Shown one piece after another: positions 48,081-58,399 of a stretch of 64,000 nucleotides of DNA (position 1 is the stretch's first letter; every line of letters starts with the position of its first letter). Source of the DNA: Bacteroidales bacterium (lineage in GTDB: Bacteria > Bacteroidota > Bacteroidia > Bacteroidales > JAIOZK01); contig JAIOZK010000020.1 of NCBI GenBank assembly GCA_021740625.1, forward strand, positions 1-64,000, in the 5' to 3' direction. Below the pieces are notes generated by a model, which worked only from the letters and a program-made list of their open reading frames with translations, was not told the origin of the DNA and made no database searches. The translations under genes were made by a program, and so were the position numbers.

Positions 48081-48518
48081 CTATTCGGTAATCTTTAAAG
48101 GAGCATTGCACTCCAAAGTAACTTTTTCACTTAATCCGTTGATAGTCTGTCCACAAGTCTGCTGACCAAGGCCACCGTTTGTTCCACTGTATGAAGTCTT
48201 GCCGCTGAAATCGATCTGCGCCCCCGGTAATGCGGTAAATTTAACACTCAGGCAAGCAGAATCACCCAAACGAAAATCATCCAGGCTTAATGTCCATGGA
48301 AACACCGGATTTTCAACGGTCTTCATTTCCTGGTCTTTGTTCATATAACGAAATACCATATCTTCATAATCCCCGTGTGGAAACTCAAAGGCATAGGTCA
48401 GGGTGTAGGAAACCGGTTTTTTTTCGTTCTCATCATTATCATTGTCTTTTTTGCAAGATGTTAAAATCACTGCGATCATGCTAATTACAAGCAAAGTGCT
48501 TCTGAAAAATTTCATCAT
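48081..48518 (-). CDS. Hypothetical lipoprotein
   Basis: Signal peptide with lipobox ILTSC. Confidence 0.65.
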   Translation of the reverse strand: MMKFFRSTLLVISMIAVILTSCKKDNDNDENEKKPVSYTLTYAFEFPHGDYEDMVFRYMNKDQEMKTVENPVFPWTLSLDDFRLGDSACLSVKFTALPGAQIDFSGKTSYSGTNGGLGQQTCGQTINGLSEKVTLECNAPLKITE

Positions 48519-48696
48519 TATTTGGTTTGATTAAATTAGATAGCAAAATTATTATAATTGTCCCTTCTTTGCTACAACAATTGATTTTTTTTATTGAAGT
48601 CAAACTTAAACCCGAAAACAGCCTTACAAACCAACTGAAAAAATTATTTTTACAGGCTCATAAGCAAAAATCCGAATCATTAATTAATCAATCCAG

Positions 48697-50319
48697 ATGA
48701 AAAGGATCATTCTTTATTTTGAACAAAATCCATGGGTATTATACCTGATTGCATCCGTTTTGGTGTTGCCCGCTTTCCTGGTCAACCTGGGCCTGATGCC
48801 CCTCCGTTTCGACGGGGCCTTCCGCGGACTGGTGGCACTGGAAATGTTGTATTCTGATAATTACATTACCCCTACCCTCAATGGTGAATTCTATTATAAC
48901 AAACCGCCTCTCTTCAACTGGTTTATCCTGCTCATTTATAAACTGACTGGTGTTTATAACGAATTTACCATCCGCATCCCGGTGATCCTTTCGATCATTT
49001 TTATCGGCATCGCTGTGTACGTCTTTTTGCACAAAAGATTCAATCGCGATTTTGCCATGATCAACGCATTTCTTTTCATGACAGGCGGTTGCCTCTTTTT
49101 CGGCTATTCCTCCCTGGGTCTCACCGATGTTACCTATTCATTTTTGCTGCTAATGTCCTTTTTCAGCCTCTATCATTTCTACCTTAAAGAAAAATTATTC
49201 CTTGCTTTTGTACTTTCCTGGCTTTTTGCTGCAGGAGGCTACCTGGTAAAAGGATTGCCGGCCGTGGCCTTTCAGGTGATCACACTGGTAGTTTTCATGG
49301 TCGTGAACAAAGATTTCAAAAGGCTTTTTCACTGGAAGCACATCCTGGGAGTTTTCGGATTTCTGATCCCGCTCGTGGCCTACTACTATTCATATTTCCG
49401 CATCAACCCGGATGGCTGGGAAAGGGTAGTCTACAGGATGTACATCGAATCGGCACAGAAATCCACCCTGGGCACCAACAGCTTCATGGATTTCGTGGAG
49501 CACATTGCACGTTTCCCGCTCTGGTTCTGGTACAACCTGCTGCCCTACAGCCTGCTGATTATTTTCTGCTTCCGGAAAGATTATTACAGCCAGATAAGAG
49601 CAAATAAATTGCTGTTATTTTCTTTCTGGGCTTTTCTCTTTAATGTACTGGTCTACTGGGTTTCCCCAGGTACGGACAAGAACATGAAATACATGATCAT
49701 GCTGTTCCCGATGTTTTACCTGATCATCTATTTCTTTTATGATAAGTTTAAAGATCCGGCGAAAACAAGAACGAAAGTGCTGCACTATATTTTCCTCGGG
49801 CTTTCTATACTGTTTGCCCTGGCCAGCTTGTATGCTCCATTTTACAAGGAAACCCGGGAACTCCCTTATATCAGTCTGATCAGCATATTGTTGTTTGTTT
49901 TCCTGGCTTTCTTCAGTTATGTTTTATACAGGATCAGCATGCACAAACTCTGGGTGTTCATCATTGTCATCATCATTGCCCGGATCGGATTCAATTTCAT
50001 TATGCAACCGGTTTATGTTTCATCTCTTCAGGAGGTGGAATTTAAAAAGGAAGCCATCGAAGCCGGGAAGGCCATCGGTGGTGAGGATGTATATCTCTGT
50101 ACATATATCAATGAAGACATTACTTTTTACATCAGCCGGGAGATCGGGCGTATCCTGCCCATGCATCATAAAGAAACCTATGATGACAATATCTTTTACA
50201 TTTTCGACCACAGGCAGATGAAGGAAATCAGAAATTCAGGACGAGATTTTGAGATTTTCAGTGAATTTGCCTGTGAGCACGAGAACAAGGATTTGTTTTT
50301 GATCAAGTTCAGGGAGTAG
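48697..50319 (+). CDS. GT39/ArnT-like membrane glycosyltransferase (paralog of 17155-18798)
   Basis: FEQNPWVLYLIASVLVLPAFLVNLG...RGLVALEM...KPPLFNW parallels 17155 ORF. Confidence 0.85.
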   Translation: MKRIILYFEQNPWVLYLIASVLVLPAFLVNLGLMPLRFDGAFRGLVALEMLYSDNYITPTLNGEFYYNKPPLFNWFILLIYKLTGVYNEFTIRIPVILSIIFIGIAVYVFLHKRFNRDFAMINAFLFMTGGCLFFGYSSLGLTDVTYSFLLLMSFFSLYHFYLKEKLFLAFVLSWLFAAGGYLVKGLPAVAFQVITLVVFMVVNKDFKRLFHWKHILGVFGFLIPLVAYYYSYFRINPDGWERVVYRMYIESAQKSTLGTNSFMDFVEHIARFPLWFWYNLLPYSLLIIFCFRKDYYSQIRANKLLLFSFWAFLFNVLVYWVSPGTDKNMKYMIMLFPMFYLIIYFFYDKFKDPAKTRTKVLHYIFLGLSILFALASLYAPFYKETRELPYISLISILLFVFLAFFSYVLYRISMHKLWVFIIVIIIARIGFNFIMQPVYVSSLQEVEFKKEAIEAGKAIGGEDVYLCTYINEDITFYISREIGRILPMHHKETYDDNIFYIFDHRQMKEIRNSGRDFEIFSEFACEHENKDLFLIKFRE

Positions 50320-50451
50320 TCATTTTCTTTTTAGTGATGAATTTCTTTGCCCTGAAATTACCTGAGTAGAATTCAAAATTTCTTCAAAGCATACTGATTT
50401 TTTGAATGAGCAGGTTTTAAAAGTAGTTCAATTCAATGATTGAGCTTCTTT

Positions 50452-51834
50452 CTACGGTTCCCACAAAACCTCATCCAGGTTCGGATCCCAATGATCATAT
50501 TTCACCCTGTCGGCCATTTCTGCCACTCCGGCCAGGGGAATTGTACGGGCAGTCATTTCTCCTGCCAGTTTTCCGGCAAAGCCCCAGGATTCGGATTCCA
50601 GGTACCAGTTGCCCGGTTCGGTATTGGTATCATTATCCGGAAAGCCGTCTTCCAGTGTTGCACTTTCGTCAATTTCCGTTTTTACATAGGCAAGGTCGCA
50701 ATTCAATCTTGTCCATAAGCCGGCGGTTTTATGAAAACCGTCGTATGCCTGCCGGATGTGCGGCTTGTCTTTTGCCACCTGCACATGGTCGAAAGTTGCA
50801 AAAGGCAGCAAGACTTTCAGATCAGGAAGTTTATCCCCTATTTCACCATAGTTGTGCACAGTAATGCGATACGGCCAGAAATTTCCGGTCATATCCGGAT
50901 TGGCCACATCTTCGGGCCAGTTTTGCATGCTGAATACACCATTATCAAGCAGGGCCTGTGTTAAGGGGTGAGAGAAATATCTTTTTCCATTAATATTGGG
51001 GCCTTTGTCATTCAGCACATAATCATCTCCGTTGGGAACAACAAACAACGGCCTGCCTTCTGGGAAGGCCTGGTTCTGTATCCAGTCGAGATGGGTGTAC
51101 TCGACATCAATGCTGGTCGGGGTATAGTTCAGATGATTGTAATATGGATTGTATTGTGCAATATGCGCATCGTCCCAGTGCCCGATCTCCAGGGGATACA
51201 TTTCAGCCATGGTAGGATTTTCGCGACCCACGAAATATTTCAGTCCTGTTAAATATTCCCCGTAATACGCCATCACATTTGTAGCCACCACACCTGCATG
51301 AGAAGAAGCAAACATGCCCACATTGTCGAACAGGGGCTCCACACCGATCAGTTCATCCAGTTTTTTACCGTCCGTATCTTCCCTCAGCCCCAAAGCAAAC
51401 CGGATCACATCCCGCAAAGCGGAGAGGGATTTTGGTCCACCAAAATCATAGCTTCCCTCGCTGCTGATACCCGTTTCGGGATCGCTTTTGCCTGGCCAGA
51501 GATGGCTGATGGTGATGGCACCAACATCTGCGGTATTATACTCCAGGTGAAATGGTGTGTTAGGTTTGTTGTATTTATCCACAAACCAGGTGGAAGCGAT
51601 CACCACTACCGGTGCACTTTCGCCGTACCTGGGATTTTCCGGGATATCGATGCGGACAGCGATCCTGCCGTTTTCTTCGCAGTTTATGTGGGTGTACACG
51701 ATTTCTCCGGGTCCGGGCAGCAAGGGGTTGTTATTGCTATTTTCAGATGATTTCTGGCAGGACTGAAAGCCTGTCCAGGAAATTAGAAATACCAGCAGGA
51801 AGAAAGCATTCCTGATTTTTCGTTTGTATTCCAT
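50452..51834 (-). CDS. Alpha/beta-hydrolase-like lipoprotein
   Basis: Lipobox FQSC; nucleophile-elbow-like FASSHAG; 460 aa. Confidence 0.55.
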   Translation of the reverse strand: MEYKRKIRNAFFLLVFLISWTGFQSCQKSSENSNNNPLLPGPGEIVYTHINCEENGRIAVRIDIPENPRYGESAPVVVIASTWFVDKYNKPNTPFHLEYNTADVGAITISHLWPGKSDPETGISSEGSYDFGGPKSLSALRDVIRFALGLREDTDGKKLDELIGVEPLFDNVGMFASSHAGVVATNVMAYYGEYLTGLKYFVGRENPTMAEMYPLEIGHWDDAHIAQYNPYYNHLNYTPTSIDVEYTHLDWIQNQAFPEGRPLFVVPNGDDYVLNDKGPNINGKRYFSHPLTQALLDNGVFSMQNWPEDVANPDMTGNFWPYRITVHNYGEIGDKLPDLKVLLPFATFDHVQVAKDKPHIRQAYDGFHKTAGLWTRLNCDLAYVKTEIDESATLEDGFPDNDTNTEPGNWYLESESWGFAGKLAGEMTARTIPLAGVAEMADRVKYDHWDPNLDEVLWEP

Positions 51835-51887
51835 CAGTAAAAATATTTGAAATTATCGCTTGTATAAGAATGCATTCTTATTGCAAA

Positions 51888-53987
51888 TTAATCTTTCAGG
51901 CAGCGCACTGAAAAAGAACCATGGGTGTCTATATTTGAAATCCTGTGCCCTACTTTTCCTAAGTTACCAATAAAATGATAATACCAGGCGGAGTTACCCC
52001 ATGTTCTTGTAGATGACCAAACATACGCCTCCCTTTTCTCATGCAAAAATGAGCTATAAAACACACCAGCTGGCAGGACAGTAAAACCGTATGCATCACT
52101 GCCATTGCCATCATCTTCCCAACCCGTTTTGGATTTTAGATTAAAACCAGCATTGTATCCATTGTATCCCTTGATATCCCATTCAGGATCGCCCACTCCA
52201 TAAACGCTGTCGACCGTACCCTCCAGCACTTTCCATTCCTCATCGGTGGGAATATGCCAGCCATCAGGACAAATGCCCTGCACACCTTCTTCATCGGTGT
52301 ATTGCATCATTTCCCACCACATATAATATCCACCGTATTGATCACAGTTTTCCATATCATTATCCAGACAATATTTTTCGATGATTCCATTTTCTTCAGG
52401 ATCTTCCTCCTCGTTTATCATGACACCGACGTTCAGGTTTTCTTTCATCCAGCATTGTTCCCCGATTAATACCGTATTGTAAACATTTCCATCTGCATCG
52501 GTAACAGTGGGTGTTCCCGGACAGGGCATTCCATATTCTCCTGCAACATTGACCGCATGAGTTTTGCTATTTACAAGACCTTCGGTATCCTTTACCTCCA
52601 TTTTAGCTGCGAAATTTCCGGGAAAGCTATACTGATGTTCTGTTATTTTGTTATGATCCCAATCGGTGTCCCAGTTGCCATCTCCATCAAAATCCCATCT
52701 CACCATCAGATCTTCTGTCGGGTCCTCGTTATCATAGCTATCGGAGCCATCAAACTCGAATACCGTTTCCACATCACCCGATTCGGGTTCCACCGTAAAA
52801 ACCGGGATGGGGTTGGTATTGGAACCGGAGGCCTCCGCGATCAGGTATTGCAAATCAAAAATATTGGCATTGAAATCCGCCAGGGTAAAAACCAATACTT
52901 TCACCTTAACACCCACATCCGCGCTCAAACCTGCATATAAACTCCACCAGGGACTGGCCCCCAGCTCAGCTTCCAGCAATCCATACAAAGGCGTAGAAAC
53001 ATTGGGAGAAATAATACCGTATATCTTGACATCCAACTGAGGCTTGATATAAGCTTTGGCTTCTGCCGTATTGTTTAGCGCAGGAGGAATATTATCAAAA
53101 CCTTTATCGAGCTCATAGGATGTTGACCAGTCACCGTTTTCATAAACCACACTGGTCAGGATCTCAAGGTCCTGTGTCACGCCGGAAGTCACGGTAGAGC
53201 TTACCCCGATGTTCACGCCTACCTTGACAGTAAATACCGGTGTAAGTGTTACCGGGACCGGACCCATCATCACCGTTATGGTAGGAAAGGTAATTTTTGC
53301 CAGGGGAACCTCTTTTTCTAGCTCAAGAGATGCCAGGGTAATTTCGGTAACCAGGTCAAGTTGTTCCTCAATATCGAAATTGAATTCAAGGTATTTCAGC
53401 TCGTATTTTACGATCTCAGACTTACCGCTAATGGCCGGATTGATCCCCAGCTCGCCAGTAATGGACACATGTTCGTGAACCGGAACATCCACACTCAAAG
53501 TGAATTGAACATCTTCCCCCTCGCGTGTTTCCACTTTGCTGAGTTCGACCCCTTCCCGCAGGTATTCGATTTTCAGATCTTTTTCGGGGTATTGCAATTC
53601 TTCGGAGAATTCGAAGCTTCCTTTCTCCACCGCTTCTGCTAAAGCGGCCTGGGTCGTTTCAATGATCAGTTTGTCTCCATCTTTCTCGATAGAAGTGATC
53701 TTTCTCAGCAGTCCTTCACCTTCCGCTGAAATAATAATATCACCCGCCTCCAGATCGTATTCCTGGCCGATGCTTTCTTCAAAACGCAAAGTCCAGTCGA
53801 GGCTGTCAACGGCAATGATATTCTCTTGCCAGCTTTCTTCGCTTATTACTTTGGTTGTTTCAGGAATGATTACTTCGGGCTCCTCCGGAACTTCATCTCC
53901 CTCCTTTTTACAGGAGCTAAAGATCAAGCTGATTGATAAGAACATACAGAGAAGCTTCGCCAATAAAATGCCGGTTTGGTTTCTCAT
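51888..53987 (-). CDS. Lipoprotein with PKD-like and C-terminal FISUMP domains
   Basis: Lipobox FSSC; VRWDFDGDGNWDTDWDHNKITEHQYSFPGNF; DADGNVYNTVLIGEQCWMKENLNVG...CPDGWHIPTDEEW. Confidence 0.85.
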   Translation of the reverse strand: MRNQTGILLAKLLCMFLSISLIFSSCKKEGDEVPEEPEVIIPETTKVISEESWQENIIAVDSLDWTLRFEESIGQEYDLEAGDIIISAEGEGLLRKITSIEKDGDKLIIETTQAALAEAVEKGSFEFSEELQYPEKDLKIEYLREGVELSKVETREGEDVQFTLSVDVPVHEHVSITGELGINPAISGKSEIVKYELKYLEFNFDIEEQLDLVTEITLASLELEKEVPLAKITFPTITVMMGPVPVTLTPVFTVKVGVNIGVSSTVTSGVTQDLEILTSVVYENGDWSTSYELDKGFDNIPPALNNTAEAKAYIKPQLDVKIYGIISPNVSTPLYGLLEAELGASPWWSLYAGLSADVGVKVKVLVFTLADFNANIFDLQYLIAEASGSNTNPIPVFTVEPESGDVETVFEFDGSDSYDNEDPTEDLMVRWDFDGDGNWDTDWDHNKITEHQYSFPGNFAAKMEVKDTEGLVNSKTHAVNVAGEYGMPCPGTPTVTDADGNVYNTVLIGEQCWMKENLNVGVMINEEEDPEENGIIEKYCLDNDMENCDQYGGYYMWWEMMQYTDEEGVQGICPDGWHIPTDEEWKVLEGTVDSVYGVGDPEWDIKGYNGYNAGFNLKSKTGWEDDGNGSDAYGFTVLPAGVFYSSFLHEKREAYVWSSTRTWGNSAWYYHFIGNLGKVGHRISNIDTHGSFSVRCLKD

Positions 53988-54143
53988 GTTAATCTGGTTT
54001 GAAATCAAATGTATGAAAAAAACCGGCATCTTAAAAGTTAAATATCAATTATATGTATGCAATGTACATTTATCACATATATTGATCGGAACGGTCAGCC
54101 ACAAAAGCAGGAAGACACAAAGAACACACAAAGATTTTTTTGC

Positions 54144-55202
54144 TTAAAACAGAGCTGGTATTGGAAACTTAGGCGTTTGTGCTCCATTCTTCTCGTAAAG
54201 TCCCCAGGAAGGACCTATGCCGTTGGGTTCATCTGTTTTCCAGGTTTCGTCGAACATTTCGAACCAGAAGGCATTGTAAGCGGTATTGCGGAAGTTCTTT
54301 CCATTGACCCAGTCAAGGGTGGCCTTGAAATTGATTTCCGCATTGGCCACATTTTCCCTGCCGGTTGGTGTGCCGTTGTTGTTCACGCCCGTCGGCCAGC
54401 CAATCTCACTGATCACCACGCCCAGTCCGAAATTATTTTCGGCATTGCTCATACCATGATTGTAGGACCATTGCATATTGCCGGCAATATCTCCGGGTTG
54501 CCCGTTTCCATAATAAGGATAAACGGTCATAAAGATAACCCTGTGATCTTCATCATTCAAATCCCTGCACTTCTGCAGGATGGGACCGCAATAATCCTGG
54601 TTCTGGTAGTTGCCTGTATTGTCAGCACCAACACCTGTGATGCATGAAGTTACACGGATATTTAGCCCGACGGCTTTCAGTTTGTCATGTCCGTATTGCA
54701 TATATCCCGCAACTGTGGCAGGATGTACGTAATTTGGTCCATGCAAATTTGTTTCATTGCCAATGACCAGCGCCAGCACATGGGAAGGATGATTCTTGAT
54801 CGCCTGAACGGCTTTGTCTATATCGGCCTTGGTCTGGTTGGCATTGTTGGGATAACAGTGCACCCCAATGGCTACTTCGAGATTTTTTGCGGAAGCAACC
54901 GAAACAACCTGTTCCATGCCATCGGCAACGGTATAGGTTTTCATGAAATCAAAATGTTTTGCGATCAGATTCAGATCGGCCTCGATCTGGCTTTTTGGTA
55001 TGAAAGTGCCCGGGGCCTGTCCATCATTATGATAGGGACTGTAACAGATGCCCATATGTTCAATACTTGTAGCAATGTCTTTATGAGCTTCCAGGACTGC
55101 CAGTTCAGCAGTATCATCCGGATCCTCTTCCTTTTCACAGGAGGCAAGTACAAAGGTCATCAGGAATAATCCAATTCCATATTTAATTTTCTCAATACGC
55201 AT
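54144..55202 (-). CDS. GH17-like glucan endo-1,3-beta-glucosidase lipoprotein
   Basis: IGNETNLHG acid/base-like and VVISEIGWPTG nucleophile-like motifs; lipobox LASC. Confidence 0.8.
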   Translation of the reverse strand: MRIEKIKYGIGLFLMTFVLASCEKEEDPDDTAELAVLEAHKDIATSIEHMGICYSPYHNDGQAPGTFIPKSQIEADLNLIAKHFDFMKTYTVADGMEQVVSVASAKNLEVAIGVHCYPNNANQTKADIDKAVQAIKNHPSHVLALVIGNETNLHGPNYVHPATVAGYMQYGHDKLKAVGLNIRVTSCITGVGADNTGNYQNQDYCGPILQKCRDLNDEDHRVIFMTVYPYYGNGQPGDIAGNMQWSYNHGMSNAENNFGLGVVISEIGWPTGVNNNGTPTGRENVANAEINFKATLDWVNGKNFRNTAYNAFWFEMFDETWKTDEPNGIGPSWGLYEKNGAQTPKFPIPALF

Positions 55203-55447
55203 AATAAATGATTTTTGGTTTCTAACTACGGGGCAAGCTAATTTTCCCCGTTGATGCATCTCATCAATAATCAAAATCTTACCTGGAAAGCAATGCCTAA
55301 AAGTAAGGAAGATGATAACAGCTTGTTGTTAATGTTATGTTAAATGATTCTAAATAAAATTCTGGTGACAATTGCAGCCGGTTCTGCAAACTACGCTAAC
55401 TTTGACCTTGTTATTTTTTATCATTAGCTTTACTTTTATTTCCAGGA

Positions 55448-57025
55448 ATGAAATTCTTCAAAGATAAAATACTGCTTTCGGGCATCATACTCATCGTCAT
55501 CATTGTGGTGCCGAGTTTTATTTTTTCATTGTACCAGTATGGGTCTATCGATACAGAGGAAGAAGTGATCGAAGATGTATACGAAAATCAACTGGATGCC
55601 ATCCTGCTTTCCATCAACCAGTATTCTACCGACATCCTGAATGCGTGGGTTAAAGACCTGAACCAGATCGTCAACATGGCAGATATCGGGAAAACCGAAC
55701 TTGAAAGTTTTTTCAGTAACAGGAAGCAGATTATTGCCGTTTATGCCAGAGAACTCGATTCGGGCGAAGCCCCTTTCATAGCCTGGGCCGGCACTCCTTT
55801 TACCCATGTATCTGCCCAAATTGAAGATTATATTAATAGCAATGAACCGCTTATTGCTCGCTTAAAGGAACATCTGGAAAGCAATTACCAGCAAGTACTG
55901 GGGTTTGATGTGCTTTCGGAAAAAACCAATCTGAGCGGTTTTGTTTTCCTGATGAAGGACCTGCAGGACAATATCTATGTGGGTGTGATCATTGTCAATA
56001 CAAATCGTTTCATAGATGAGATCATTTCACCGAAAATTCAGGAAACGGCTGGAAACAAAATGAACATCGTGGTGTACCACAATACGACCGATGAAATAAT
56101 TTATGCCAACAATGCAAATGCTGATATACAAGTGCAGAAATCCAAAGAACTCTGGCTGATGCCCAATTATTTCATCGGGATAGAATTGCCGGGAAAAACA
56201 CTCGATGACCTGGTGAATAGACGTGTAACGACCATCATCGTGCTCATTGTTTTGTTCAACCTGATACTGATCACCGGGATCTGGTATCTTTTCAGGAACA
56301 TCAAAAGAGAAAGAGAATTGATAAAGATACGTTCGGATTTTGTTTCCAATGTTTCGCATGAGATCAGAACTCCACTGTCAATGATCTCGATGTTTACCGA
56401 AACCCTGAAGCTAAATCGCATCAAAGATGAAAACAAGAAAAAGGAATATTATAATATCATTTACCAGGAAACAAAAAGGCTTACCGGCATTGTGAATAAC
56501 CTGCTGAATTTCGCCAAAATGGAAAACAACAAAAGGGTTTATACCTTTGGCCGGGAATCCCTGAATGATATTGTGCGAGATATTTTTTATACATACAAGT
56601 TCGATTTGGAAAAAAAAGGCTTTGTCTACGAATCCAGCCTGGATGAGAACCTGAGTCATATTGACATTGATAAAGATGCCGTTACCGATGCGCTTGTCAA
56701 TCTACTCAACAATGCCATCAAGTACAGTGCGGAAGAGAAATTTATTAAGATCAGCACGGGTAAGGACAACAAAAAGCAATTCATTGCAATAGAAGACAGG
56801 GGGATCGGGATACCTGAAAGAGATCAGAAACATATTTTTGATAAATTTTACCGGGTAACATCTGGCGACCTGGCCCAAAAAGCCGAAGGTTCAGGTCTTG
56901 GCCTTAGCATCGTGAAACACATCATGGAAGCCCATCAGGGAGAAATTGTATTGAATAGCAAATTAAATGAAGGAACAAAGGTAATTTTGTATTTCCCTGA
57001 CAAAACCGAAAACAATCCGACATGA
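55448..57025 (+). CDS. Membrane sensor histidine kinase
   Basis: FVSNVSHEIRTPLSMI; IAIEDRGIGIPERDQKHIFDKFYR; two TM segments. Confidence 0.94.
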   Translation: MKFFKDKILLSGIILIVIIVVPSFIFSLYQYGSIDTEEEVIEDVYENQLDAILLSINQYSTDILNAWVKDLNQIVNMADIGKTELESFFSNRKQIIAVYARELDSGEAPFIAWAGTPFTHVSAQIEDYINSNEPLIARLKEHLESNYQQVLGFDVLSEKTNLSGFVFLMKDLQDNIYVGVIIVNTNRFIDEIISPKIQETAGNKMNIVVYHNTTDEIIYANNANADIQVQKSKELWLMPNYFIGIELPGKTLDDLVNRRVTTIIVLIVLFNLILITGIWYLFRNIKRERELIKIRSDFVSNVSHEIRTPLSMISMFTETLKLNRIKDENKKKEYYNIIYQETKRLTGIVNNLLNFAKMENNKRVYTFGRESLNDIVRDIFYTYKFDLEKKGFVYESSLDENLSHIDIDKDAVTDALVNLLNNAIKYSAEEKFIKISTGKDNKKQFIAIEDRGIGIPERDQKHIFDKFYRVTSGDLAQKAEGSGLGLSIVKHIMEAHQGEIVLNSKLNEGTKVILYFPDKTENNPT

Positions 57026-57714
57026 TACGAATTTTGATCGTTGAAGATGAAGAACATATGCGTTTGGGCCTGCGTGACAACCTCGAATTCGAGGATTACG
57101 AGGTGGATACCGCAGGGGATGGTGAGGAGGCTTTGCAGAAACTGAATCATAACAACTACCAGCTCATCTTGCTGGATGTGATGCTTCCGAAAATATCGGG
57201 TTTTGATGTGTGTAAGAAGATCAGGAAACAGGGGATCAATACACCGGTGATCTTTTTAACGGCCAAATCACAGGAAATCGACAAGGTGATCGGCCTGGAA
57301 ACAGGAGGGGATGATTATGTTACAAAACCTTTCAGCCTCCGGGAGCTCTTAGCCCGCATCAAAGCCATACTCAGAAGGGAAAAGATCAGAAGCGACCCAA
57401 ACAGAAGCGGCAAGTCGGTTGAAATCGGCAAACTAAAAGTAGACTTTGAATCCTATACTGCTTCCATTGGTAAAGAGGAGGTAAGCTTATCCGTCAAGGA
57501 GTTCCAGATTCTTGAATTTTTATGGAACAGGAAACGGGCTACCGTAAAACGCAGTGCCATCCTGGATCATGTCTGGGGTGACGAATACCAGCCTTCTTCC
57601 CGAACCATCGATAATTTTATTGTCAAACTGCGCCAGAAGATCGAAGAAGATCCCAATCATCCCAGAATTCTGATCACTGTGCATGGGATGGGGTATAAAT
57701 TGGTGATGCATTGA
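57022..57714 (+). CDS. OmpR-family response regulator
   Basis: ILIVEDEEHMRLGL; LLDVMLPKISGFDVC; winged-helix C-terminus; overlaps the HK gene by 4 bp. Confidence 0.95.
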   Translation: MIRILIVEDEEHMRLGLRDNLEFEDYEVDTAGDGEEALQKLNHNNYQLILLDVMLPKISGFDVCKKIRKQGINTPVIFLTAKSQEIDKVIGLETGGDDYVTKPFSLRELLARIKAILRREKIRSDPNRSGKSVEIGKLKVDFESYTASIGKEEVSLSVKEFQILEFLWNRKRATVKRSAILDHVWGDEYQPSSRTIDNFIVKLRQKIEEDPNHPRILITVHGMGYKLVMH

Positions 57715-57784
57715 TTTGCATGGCTTGCATTCCCTGTTTAAAATTTAACCACTCTTGAGCAATCATCTGATGCTTGGGGGATGG

Positions 57785-57870
57785 CTAAAATGGAAAATGT
57801 AGAATGATGAACAATGCCGAATGGAAAATGAATTTCATTGCCCATTCCACAATGTACATTTTGCATTTTT
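57785..57870. repeat. Imperfect AT-rich intergenic inverted repeat centred on AATGAATTTCATT
   Basis: AATGTAGAATGATGAACAATGCC... and its approximate complement CATTCCACAATGTACATTTTGCATTTTTCAT. Confidence 0.6.
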
Positions 57871-57999
57871 CATGTAATGACAATTCCATGACATCTCATG
57901 ACATCATTCCACAACTCCATGATCACGGGGTGATATCCCGGTTTTAGTTTAGCCGTGAATTTCAAATCATCAACATTGTTAAACTAAAAACTTAAAAAA

Positions 58000-58365
58000 A
58001 TGAAAACACGCGTATTTTTTTCAATCCTGTTCATCATGGGCATCATCGCAACAAACAATGCATTTTCAAAAGACAAGAACGATACAGTCTGTCACTCCAT
58101 GAAGGAGTTGAGGGCTAAAATTCATGCCTGCCTCTCGACAAAGTCATATGATGAAAATTTCAAGACGGATACCGAATACCAGGCAGATGTTTACTTCTCC
58201 ATCGATGAGAACGAAGAATTCAAACTGGTAAGTGTACTTGCAGAAAATGATGACTTCAAAGCATACGTCATCGAATGTTTGGAGCAAAATCCTATTTTTG
58301 TTAAGAATTGCCAGAAAAACAAGGTTTACAAATTGCCGGTTAAATTTGTATTCATCATTAAATAA
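58000..58365 (+). CDS. Small secreted hypothetical protein
   Basis: 121 aa with signal peptide. Confidence 0.7.
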   Translation: MKTRVFFSILFIMGIIATNNAFSKDKNDTVCHSMKELRAKIHACLSTKSYDENFKTDTEYQADVYFSIDENEEFKLVSVLAENDDFKAYVIECLEQNPIFVKNCQKNKVYKLPVKFVFIIK

Positions 58366-58399
58366 TTGTGATCCTTGAATTTTTGTAAAAGCGATTTCA

